9,372 bases of DNA from the NCBI GenBank assembly GCA_020627645.1, contig JAHDGN010000106.1, positions 1-9,372 of the forward strand, written 5' to 3'. Positions 1 through 5,842 of this stretch are shown piece after piece. The notes under the pieces were generated by a model that ran no database searches, was not told the origin of the DNA, and saw only the letters and a program-made list of their open reading frames with translations. The stretch's first letter is position 1; each line of letters starts with the position of its first letter. The DNA is from Akkermansiaceae bacterium. Lineage in GTDB: Bacteria; Verrucomicrobiota; Verrucomicrobiia; Verrucomicrobiales; Akkermansiaceae. The translations under genes were made by a program, and so were the position numbers.

Positions 1-63
1 CACGCGCCTTCAACTCCGGAAGATGAAGACGAACAGGAATCCGAAGAAAAAGATCGGCAGTAA
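1..63 (+). CDS. 3' end of an unidentified upstream gene (acidic C-terminal tail)
   Basis: Frame 1 is open from the left edge to a TAA at 61-63. It encodes a 20-residue tail, HAPSTPEDEDEQESEEKDRQ, which is dominated by Glu and Asp. The stop lies 25 bp before the yicC start, in the same orientation, so the two genes could be co-transcribed. The tail is low-complexity and names no family. It is read as coding only because the frame is open, sits close upstream of yicC and has the composition of a typical charged C-terminus. A chance open frame of this length is possible. Confidence 0.45.
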   Translation, partial: HAPSTPEDEDEQESEEKDRQ

Positions 64-88
64 CCCTCTAACAACTCAAGTTCTCGCC

Positions 89-967
89 ATGCACTCAATG
101 ACAGGATTCGGAAGAGGTGAACATGCCGGCGATGGCATAATCGCCAGGGTTGAAATCTCAACCGTCAACCGGAAACAAGCAGATATCCATTTCAACCTTC
201 CCCGCGACCTCGCTGAACTCGAAGCCCCCCTTCGCAAAATCGTTGTCTCCCACATCTCTCGGGGGCGAGCCAACATTAACATCAACATCGAAAAAACGGC
301 TTCATCACCCGAAGACCTAAAACTCGATAAACCACGTGCCCTCGCCCTCCAATCTGCAATCCAACAACTCGAAGAAATTCTCCAACGCCCCCTCTCACCG
401 CTCGACACCACCGACTTCCTCCGCACCTCAGGCATCATCAATCTTGACGATTCATCATGGGATCTTGAGGCCGTCACCCCAACCATCGAACTCGCGCTCA
501 ACAACGCCCTAGAAAAACTCATCGAGATGCGTGCAGCTGAGGGAACAGACCTCAAAAACGATCTCCTTACACGAATCCAAACCATTCAAACCACCTCCCA
601 AAAAATCGCCACCGCCTCTGAAAACGTCGTTGCCAGACAACGCGAACACCTCCACTCAAGACTCCGCGATGCCGGAATCGAAATCGATCTCGACGACGAA
701 CGACTTCTCAAAGAACTCGCCCTCTTTGCCGAACGCTCTGATATCTCAGAAGAACTCACTCGCCTCCAGTCCCACCTCGGACGCTTCCTCGAATACCTAA
801 AATCTCCTGACCCCGTTGGCCGCTCACTTGATTTTCTCTGCCAAGAGCTCAACCGAGAATTCAACACCATCGCCTCCAAAGCAAACCACGCTGGAATGGC
901 TCAAGAAGTGGTTACCGCCAAAACCGAACTCGAAAAAATTCGAGAACAGGTTCAGAACATCGAGTAA
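89..967 (+). CDS. yicC: YicC family endoribonuclease
   Basis: The product is 292 residues, the usual size for the YicC family. Members are known as endoribonucleases linked to RNA turnover; the E. coli protein has been tied to small-RNA decay. The start is set at the ATG at 89 because the family signature SMTGFGRGE begins right there. The open frame reaches back to an ATG at 23, but those 22 extra residues overlap the upstream gene tail and have no family counterpart. The N-terminal YicC_N domain covers roughly residues 1-155. The C-terminal DUF1732 domain is clear in the last 75 residues: HLGRFLEYL, then GRSLDFLCQELNREFNTI, SKA, and the closing REQVQNIE, all family hallmarks. In many bacteria yicC precedes gmk, but here a short lipoprotein gene follows after 15 bp. 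No strong Shine-Dalgarno is visible. Confidence 0.95.
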   Translation: MHSMTGFGRGEHAGDGIIARVEISTVNRKQADIHFNLPRDLAELEAPLRKIVVSHISRGRANININIEKTASSPEDLKLDKPRALALQSAIQQLEEILQRPLSPLDTTDFLRTSGIINLDDSSWDLEAVTPTIELALNNALEKLIEMRAAEGTDLKNDLLTRIQTIQTTSQKIATASENVVARQREHLHSRLRDAGIEIDLDDERLLKELALFAERSDISEELTRLQSHLGRFLEYLKSPDPVGRSLDFLCQELNREFNTIASKANHAGMAQEVVTAKTELEKIREQVQNIE

Positions 968-982
968 GGAAAAATTCTCTCG

Positions 983-1174
983 ATGAAAAAGATCCCCCCC
1001 TTTCTTATCACCATCCCATCCCTCAGCTCCTTCTTTCTACTCTCCTGTGGAAGTCATCCAAAACCTCCCCCATCTGGAATCATCGAATCCACAGCGCCCC
1101 CATCACACCGACGAAAATTGTCGATAATTCAAACGATGCCCCCGGAGAGCCGCACGATACGCAATTGGGAATAA
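983..1174 (+). CDS. Short putative lipoprotein, possibly the front half of a frameshifted gene
   Basis: The frame encodes 63 residues. It starts MKKIPPFLITIPSL and has a hydrophobic core ending in the lipobox L19-L20-S21-C22, so the product should be exported and lipid-anchored at Cys22. An AAGGA sits 12 bp before the ATG, and the start is 15 bp after the yicC stop. After the anchor the chain is proline-rich and ends abruptly in RTIRNWE, with no recognisable domain. The gene may be damaged. Adding one base to the five-C run near 1099-1104 would shift reading into frame 1, which stays open to a TAA at 1399-1401, giving a lipoprotein of about 139 residues overlapping the end of rodA. The codons of that extension lack the C-ending preference of the neighbours, so it may be decayed. 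The lipobox is seen in the sequence; the frameshift is inferred. Confidence 0.5.
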   Translation: MKKIPPFLITIPSLSSFFLLSCGSHPKPPPSGIIESTAPPSHRRKLSIIQTMPPESRTIRNWE

Positions 1175-1310
1175 TACCACTGCACATTCTGCCATTCCTT
1201 GAAGTCAAGGACAACGACCTGAAATCCAGTGAGATAGGACGAAATCTACCTCGATTCGGGCTAATATCAAAATTGGGGGGAAAACCTAAGAAGCAGTCTG
1301 AAAAGGCATT

Positions 1311-2477
1311 TCACGACTCCTCGCCCTCCCTCCGATGCACCCACACACTCTGCACCAATCCCAGCAAAAACATACAAATCACCACAAACGTCCCCGAGTA
1401 ACTCACCAACGGCAATGGAATCCCCGTAATCGGCGTCAGCAAAATACACATCCCAATACTCTCGAACATATGCGCAAAGAACAGCCCCACCACCCCTCCC
1501 ACAATGATCCTTCCTGCCAAATCTCGGCTGTAGAAAGCGATAAACAAGCATTGGATCAGCAATAGCGCAAAGGCCGTCACCAACAACAGCCCACCCCGAA
1601 AACCCTGCTCTTCAGCAATCACCGCAAAAATATAATCGTTATGGGCTGTCTTCCACGGCACATACTTTTTATCGTGCAACGACCCCTCCTTCTCCGTCGC
1701 ATTCCAGCCCAATCCCTTCCAACCCGCTTTCCCAACCACCGTCGAAACCCAATAGGGCGCCCACGTTTCATCGGTCAGCTCCACCTCTCCTGACTGAACA
1801 GAATCCAAATACATCTCAATTCGCTGCGTTCCCCGCTCAGACACCGATGGCAAAACCGCAAAGTAAGCCAGCGGCAACAACCCAACCGCCACCGCCGTCA
1901 TAAAAATCAAATACCTCCAAGGAATCCCACTCACCAACAAAGCCACCACCGCCACCGGCACCCAAACCAAGGCCGAACCCATATCACCCAGTTTCACCAC
2001 CATCAAAAATGGCAACCCCGTCAATCCCCCAATCAAAAAAATCAGAAAAATTGGCTCCCCAAAAAAACGATGCAACTTAGGCAAATCCTGGGCTAAGGTC
2101 GCAATCGCAATAATCCCTGCCGCAATCGCCAGCTGAGCCGGTTGAAAACTGATCGGACCAAACGACAAGCGATGCACCACATCATCCACCCCCATAGCCT
2201 TATAGGTCAGCACAATTCCCACCACATAAAGCGGTACTCCCAACCACCTCACCCAACGATAATCCAACAAAGCCGTCGCAAAATAGACCACCGAACCAAT
2301 CATAATCCACGTCTGATGCCTTCCCGCAAAAAACTCGCCGCCGCCCACCCCACCTTGCCCCGGCAAATGACGAGCAGCACTCTCAATCGCATACACCCCA
2401 AAGACCAAAAGCCCATACATCGTCAAAATGAGAACCCAATTGAGCCCAAAAATTTTCCGAACCAATACCGACGTCAT
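1311..2477 (-). CDS. rodA: RodA, SEDS-family peptidoglycan glycosyltransferase
   Basis: RodA polymerises lipid II into glycan strands during cell elongation, working in the inner membrane with a class B penicillin-binding protein and the Mre complex. The product is about 388 residues and almost entirely hydrophobic, with around ten membrane segments. SEDS signatures are present in order: KLGDMGSAL (the catalytic-Asp region of the family), GWKGLGW, HNDYIFAVIAEEQGF, and near the end ESIGMCILLTPITGIPLPLVSYSGT. The usual VSYGGS reads VSYSGT here, and the usual YQxxQS before the catalytic loop reads YWVSTV. The start is taken as the ATG at 2475-2477 (MTSVLVRKIFGLNW). A TTG four codons upstream is possible but less likely. 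No Shine-Dalgarno is convincing at either start. No pbp2 or mre gene is adjacent; the gene diverges from thiC. Its stop faces the preceding lipoprotein gene with no visible terminator between them. Confidence 0.95.
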   Translation of the reverse strand: MTSVLVRKIFGLNWVLILTMYGLLVFGVYAIESAARHLPGQGGVGGGEFFAGRHQTWIMIGSVVYFATALLDYRWVRWLGVPLYVVGIVLTYKAMGVDDVVHRLSFGPISFQPAQLAIAAGIIAIATLAQDLPKLHRFFGEPIFLIFLIGGLTGLPFLMVVKLGDMGSALVWVPVAVVALLVSGIPWRYLIFMTAVAVGLLPLAYFAVLPSVSERGTQRIEMYLDSVQSGEVELTDETWAPYWVSTVVGKAGWKGLGWNATEKEGSLHDKKYVPWKTAHNDYIFAVIAEEQGFRGGLLLVTAFALLLIQCLFIAFYSRDLAGRIIVGGVVGLFFAHMFESIGMCILLTPITGIPLPLVSYSGTFVVICMFLLGLVQSVWVHRREGEES

Positions 2478-2556
2478 ACTTCGACACAAACCCTACTCAT
2501 CAACCACCCCAACCCAAGCCCCAAAATCCCTCAAAAGGTCATTCCAATCAGATCCC

Positions 2557-2584
2557 TTGCATTTCTTCAATCCCCCCTCACAAT
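2557..2584 (+). promoter_or_regulatory. thiC: Candidate sigma-70 promoter for the thiC leader
   Basis: TTGCAT at 2557-2562 and CACAAT at 2579-2584 are separated by 16 bp. Each hexamer matches four of six consensus bases. Transcription would start near 2591, just before the aptamer begins at about 2600, so position supports the call more than sequence does. It is weak as a motif. Confidence 0.35.
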
Positions 2585-2599
2585 ACCCCAGAACAATTC

Positions 2600-2684
2600 G
2601 ACAGGGGTGTTTTTCCGGTCCAACCGGAAATCCTGAGATCATACCCTCACCACCGGGTTTCGCCTCACTGAGGCACCGGGAGTC
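2600..2684 (+). promoter_or_regulatory. thiC: TPP-riboswitch-like aptamer in the thiC leader, with an atypical second arm
   Basis: The layout follows a TPP aptamer. P1 is GAC (2600-2602) with GTC (2682-2684). P2 is GGGGT (2604-2608) with ACCC (2643-2646). P3 is a perfect 7-bp hairpin, TTTCCGG (2612-2618) with CCGGAAA (2624-2630). The diagnostic CTGAGAT (2633-2639) follows P3, and ATACCCT follows that, as in known TPP switches. The second arm departs from the family. Where CCTGATCTGG and CCAGCGTAGGG should occur, there is a hairpin GCCTC-ACT-GAGGC (2662-2674), extended by GGT with ACC around a TTC bulge. Only GGGAGTC at 2678-2684 recalls the usual GGGAAGTC. The pyrimidine-sensing half is therefore intact and the pyrophosphate-sensing half is not recognisable. 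The leader precedes thiC, which fits a thiamin-related ligand. It could be a divergent TPP switch or one that senses a precursor such as HMP-PP. Confidence 0.75.
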
Positions 2685-2704
2685 AGACCAAAAATCTTGC
2701 TCAC

Positions 2705-2734
2705 GCCTGTCACTGATACAACGACAGGCTTTTT
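2705..2734 (+). terminator. Intrinsic terminator (attenuator) between aptamer and thiC
   Basis: GCCTGTC (2705-2711) pairs perfectly with GACAGGC (2723-2729) across an 11-nt loop, and TTTTT (2730-2734) follows at once. It lies 20 nt after the aptamer and 44 nt before the thiC start, where a riboswitch expression platform belongs. The left arm CCTGTC (2706-2711) is also exactly complementary to GACAGG at 2600-2605, the 5' strand of aptamer P1/P2. The leader can therefore form either the folded aptamer plus terminator, or an antiterminator. That predicts ligand-induced shut-off of thiC. Confidence 0.85.
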
Positions 2735-2778
2735 AATTTTCATTCATTCGACTCAAACCTTCAAAACAAAATAGAACC

Positions 2779-4848
2779 ATGATTTCCGGCGATCAATCCC
2801 CCATCACTCCAGAAAATTCAAAACAACGTTCCGACTACACCGGCAACTTTGTTGAAGATATCGATAACTCGGCAGAACTCGAAGCTATTGCCAAAGACCC
2901 AACCATTTTCCCCAACTCCACCCGCATCTACGCCGAAGGACAAATTCATCCGGATCTCCGCGTCCCGATGCGAGAAATCAGACTCTCCCCCACCGAACAC
3001 CCAAACGGACGCACCGAAGAAAATCCCCCCATTCGTGTCTACGACTGCTCAGGTCCCTGGGGCGATCCCACATTCAATGGCGATGTCACCCAAGGCCTTC
3101 CTGCTCTTCGCCGCGATTGGATCCTCTCCAGAAATGACGTCGAAGAGTATCAGGGGCGCGACGTCAAACCCTCCGACAACGGCTATCTTTCAGATGAACA
3201 CGCCGAACGGTATAACGAGAATAAATCTTCCAAAAACAAACTCAAAGAATACCCAGGCCTTAAGCGCCAACCACTTCGCGCGTCCGCTGGCCATCCAGTC
3301 ACCCAAAAATACTACGCCGACCAAGGCATCATCACCCCAGAAATGGAATTCATCGCCATTCGCGAAAATATGGGCCGCCTCGAAGAATTCAAAACCATCC
3401 ACGATCGCTACCCCACTCTCGATGAAATCCCCTCAGACGCCTCACCCCAAATCCGAGACTTCATCGCCTCTCAAAACGCTACCCCCACTGGCTATGAAAT
3501 GCCCCGCCCTTCCGAAATCGACCCCATGAAACAGGTCGCCCGGAATGCCATGAATCACCAACACCCAGGGCAATCCTACGGAGCCGAGATCCCAAGTCTG
3601 ATCACACCCGAATTCGTTCGCTCAGAAGTCGCCCGCGGCCGCGCTATCATCCCCGCCAACATAAATCATCCGGAACTAGAACCCATGATCATCGGGCGCA
3701 ACTTCCTCGTCAAAATCAATGCTAACATCGGCAACTCTGCCGTCGCATCGACCATCGATGATGAAGTCGAAAAAATGCGCTGGGCCACCAAATGGGGCGC
3801 CGACACCGTAATGGACCTCTCAACCGGCAAAAATATTCACGCCACGCGTGAATGGATCATGCGAAACTCACCCGTCCCCATCGGCACCGTCCCCATCTAC
3901 CAAGCACTCGAAAAGGTAAACGGCCGTATCGAAGATCTCACCTGGGAACTCTTCCGCGATACCCTCATCGAACAAGCCGAACAAGGCGTCGACTATTTCA
4001 CCATCCACGCTGCCGTCCTCAAAGCATTCGTCCCTCACACCGCTAAACGGATGACCGGCATCGTCTCCCGCGGAGGCTCAATCATGGCCAAATGGGCCCT
4101 CCATCATAACCAAGAAAACTTCCTCTACTCTCACTGGGACGAAATTTGCGACATTTGTGCCACATATGATGTCTCATTCAGCATCGGCGACGGCCTGCGC
4201 CCAGGCTCCATTGCAGATGCAAATGACTACGCCCAACTCGCTGAGCTCGAAGTACAAGGCGAACTCACCAAACGAGCCTGGGAAAAAGGCTGCCAAGTCA
4301 TGAACGAAGGCCCCGGACACGTCCCCATGCAACTCATCCAAGAAAATATGCAAAAGCAAATCGATTGGTGTCACGAAGCACCATTCTACACCCTTGGACC
4401 TCTCACCACAGACATCGCTCCCGGCTACGACCACATCACATCCGGCATTGGTGCCGCAAATATCGGCTGGTACGGCTGCGCCATGCTCTGCTACGTCACC
4501 CCTAAAGAGCATCTAGGCCTTCCCAACCGTGATGATGTCCGAGAAGGAGTCATCACCTACAAAATTGCCGCCCATGCCGCCGACCTTGCCAAAGGACACC
4601 CCGCAGCCCAAGAACGTGACAACGCCATCTCCAAAGCCCGCTTCGAATTCCGCTGGCGTGACCAGTTCGCCCTCGGACTCGACCCCGCCCGGGCCATTGA
4701 TTTCCATGACGAAACCCTCCCCGCAGAAGGAGCCAAAACCGCTCACTTCTGCTCCATGTGCGGCCCCACTTTCTGCTCCATGAAAATCACTGCCGACGTT
4801 CGAAAATATGCCGAAGAAAACGGCTATACCTCATCTCCGACACCTTGA
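2779..4848 (+). CDS. thiC: ThiC, phosphomethylpyrimidine (HMP-P) synthase
   Basis: ThiC is a radical-SAM enzyme that rearranges aminoimidazole ribotide into HMP phosphate, the pyrimidine half of thiamin, in the cytoplasm. The 689-residue product carries the ThiC-associated N-terminal domain (roughly residues 40-195) and the full catalytic barrel. Conserved blocks include IIPANINHPE, NANIGNSAV, WGADTVMDLSTG, RNSPVPIGTVPIYQAL, GVDYFTIHA, SRGGSIMAKW, GPGHVPM and APFYTLGPLTTDIAPGYDH. The C-terminal cluster motif CX2CX4C is Cys658, Cys661 and Cys666 (CSMCGPTFC), which binds the [4Fe-4S] cluster. Compared with the E. coli type, as I recall it, there is an extra stretch of about 50 residues at roughly 200-255, between IRENMGR and HQHPGQSYG. 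The ATG at 2779 has no clear Shine-Dalgarno. The gene is controlled by the leader riboswitch and terminator, and its stop overlaps the next gene. Confidence 0.98.
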   Translation: MISGDQSPITPENSKQRSDYTGNFVEDIDNSAELEAIAKDPTIFPNSTRIYAEGQIHPDLRVPMREIRLSPTEHPNGRTEENPPIRVYDCSGPWGDPTFNGDVTQGLPALRRDWILSRNDVEEYQGRDVKPSDNGYLSDEHAERYNENKSSKNKLKEYPGLKRQPLRASAGHPVTQKYYADQGIITPEMEFIAIRENMGRLEEFKTIHDRYPTLDEIPSDASPQIRDFIASQNATPTGYEMPRPSEIDPMKQVARNAMNHQHPGQSYGAEIPSLITPEFVRSEVARGRAIIPANINHPELEPMIIGRNFLVKINANIGNSAVASTIDDEVEKMRWATKWGADTVMDLSTGKNIHATREWIMRNSPVPIGTVPIYQALEKVNGRIEDLTWELFRDTLIEQAEQGVDYFTIHAAVLKAFVPHTAKRMTGIVSRGGSIMAKWALHHNQENFLYSHWDEICDICATYDVSFSIGDGLRPGSIADANDYAQLAELEVQGELTKRAWEKGCQVMNEGPGHVPMQLIQENMQKQIDWCHEAPFYTLGPLTTDIAPGYDHITSGIGAANIGWYGCAMLCYVTPKEHLGLPNRDDVREGVITYKIAAHAADLAKGHPAAQERDNAISKARFEFRWRDQFALGLDPARAIDFHDETLPAEGAKTAHFCSMCGPTFCSMKITADVRKYAEENGYTSSPTP

Positions 4849-5612
4849 AACTTCTAGTCCTCATCCTCAGCCCATTCCTCCTCACTTCCTGTCTCGAAAT
4901 CGACGGAACGGAGGAGATCTGGATCAATTCCAATGGCTCCGGCAAGGGATCGCTTCGCTACGATGTAGATCTCAAGATGCCAAAATTCGCCCGTGAACTA
5001 GCTCGATCAAAAATCGGCGACATTGACCTCTATCGTCAAATCGCACGTACCGTTGATGAACGCGACGACAACATCAAAATCACAAAATTGAAGATCAATG
5101 ATCAGTCAAACCCCATCACCGCCGACATCGAGTTCACTTTCAATAATGTACTAAAACTACTTGAGACCAGTAACACCTTCAAAGAAGTCTACACCGAGCT
5201 CACAAACAAACCTGTGCCTCGCGAAGTCTCGGTCATGACCGGTGAAATTGACATCAAATGGCAAGGCACTTCCCCCTCATTTACCCGTCAAATCAACCTA
5301 GGTGAAGCTCTTCCTAAAATGATCCGAGATTCACCTGACATCCTAGGAAACTCGAAACTGAACTACACCATCCACTTCCCCTACCAAATCGAGAATACCA
5401 GTGGAGCCAACATGAGCAACGATGGTAAAACCGCCACCTGGACTTTCCTTCTGAAAGACCATATCAACACCCCCTTAATGATATCCGCCAAAACACCTCT
5501 CCCCTGGTGGATCTGGGTCCTCATCATCCTCAGTCTACTCCTCCTAATTCGGATCGTCGTTTGGCTCTTTAAGAAACTCTTCGGCCCAAAGAAGCAAAAA
5601 TCTCGTCAGTGA
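4845..5612 (+). CDS. Putative lipoprotein with C-terminal membrane helix (LppM/DUF3153-like)
   Basis: The product is 255 residues if translation starts at the TTG at 4845. That codon shares bases with the thiC stop (TTGA), which suggests translational coupling. The start is chosen because it gives a textbook lipoprotein signal: MKLLVLILSPFLLTSC, with lipobox L13-T14-S15-C16. The longer open frame from 4758 would put 29 charged residues inside thiC ahead of the signal. The mature part begins with Leu-Glu-Ile-Asp, then a short beta-rich stretch with an NSNGSG turn, and a charged middle. Near the C-terminus there is a strong membrane helix, WWIWVLIILSLLLLIRIVVWLF, with a lysine-rich tail. N-terminal lipid plus C-terminal helix, around a domain opening with a Gly-rich turn, resembles LppM/DUF3153 proteins. 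That resemblance is from memory and weak. Function is unknown, and a thiamin role is suggested only by position. Confidence 0.8.
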   Translation: MKLLVLILSPFLLTSCLEIDGTEEIWINSNGSGKGSLRYDVDLKMPKFARELARSKIGDIDLYRQIARTVDERDDNIKITKLKINDQSNPITADIEFTFNNVLKLLETSNTFKEVYTELTNKPVPREVSVMTGEIDIKWQGTSPSFTRQINLGEALPKMIRDSPDILGNSKLNYTIHFPYQIENTSGANMSNDGKTATWTFLLKDHINTPLMISAKTPLPWWIWVLIILSLLLLIRIVVWLFKKLFGPKKQKSRQ

Positions 5613-5639
5613 ACAGACTACTCTTGATTTGATGTCCAC

Positions 5640-5661
5640 CGAAAATCTAATTTCCGTTTTT
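5640..5661 (+). terminator. Weak candidate terminator after the lipoprotein gene
   Basis: CGAAA (5640-5644) can pair with TTTCCG (5651-5656) with one bulged C, followed by TTTTT (5657-5661). The stem is short and AT-rich, so intrinsic termination here would be inefficient. It sits 27 bp after the stop, as expected for the end of the thiC unit. Confidence 0.22.
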
Positions 5662-5757
5662 CAACGACCTCCACTCATCCTCAGTCAGGCAAACCAAGCT
5701 GATATAACACCCCGGAGAGAATTCCCGATTCCTCAGGGCAGTCGTGGGCCGGCCTAC

Positions 5758-5784
5758 TAATTAAAATTTTTACAATAATTAAAA
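5758..5784 (+). repeat. 9-bp direct repeat in an AT-rich block upstream of the metalloprotease gene
   Basis: TAATTAAAA occurs at 5758-5766 and again at 5776-5784, an 18-bp period, within a run that is almost all A and T. It follows an 8-bp palindrome, GGCCGGCC (5747-5754). The rest of the 5613-5842 spacer shows no gene. The block could be a regulator site or curved promoter DNA for the protease gene. No good -35/-10 pair is visible with it. Confidence 0.4.
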
Positions 5785-5797
5785 GGGTAAGAACGTT

Positions 5798-5812
5798 GGT
5801 GCCGATACTTAG
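5798..5812 (+). repeat. Left copy of an imperfect inverted repeat flanking the metalloprotease gene
   Basis: GGTGCCGATACTTAG matches the reverse complement of 8407-8421 (GGTGCCGTTACTCAG) at 13 of 15 positions. Both copies are also followed, reading outward to inward, by a nearby AGATC (5819-5823 here). The pair encloses the one gene with reversed GC skew. Confidence 0.4.
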
Positions 5813-5842
5813 GGTCCCAGATCCTTCTTCAAATTGACGCAT

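Noticed and set aside
1165..1401. Independent 78-residue ORF in frame 1 starting at a TTG
   Set aside because: There is no start context and no recognisable domain, and it overlaps the rodA 3' end in antisense. It is more sensibly read as the possible frameshifted continuation of the lipoprotein gene.
2142..2636. 164-residue + strand ORF opposite rodA and into the thiC leader
   Set aside because: It is rich in His, Pro, Asn and Thr, as expected from the reverse complement of a G/T-rich membrane-protein gene. It also runs through the riboswitch.
5624..5651. TTGATT and TCTAAT with a 16-bp gap as a promoter for the metalloprotease gene
   Set aside because: It lies nearly 200 bp from the start and overlaps the weak terminator candidate. 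Better evidence would be needed to call it.
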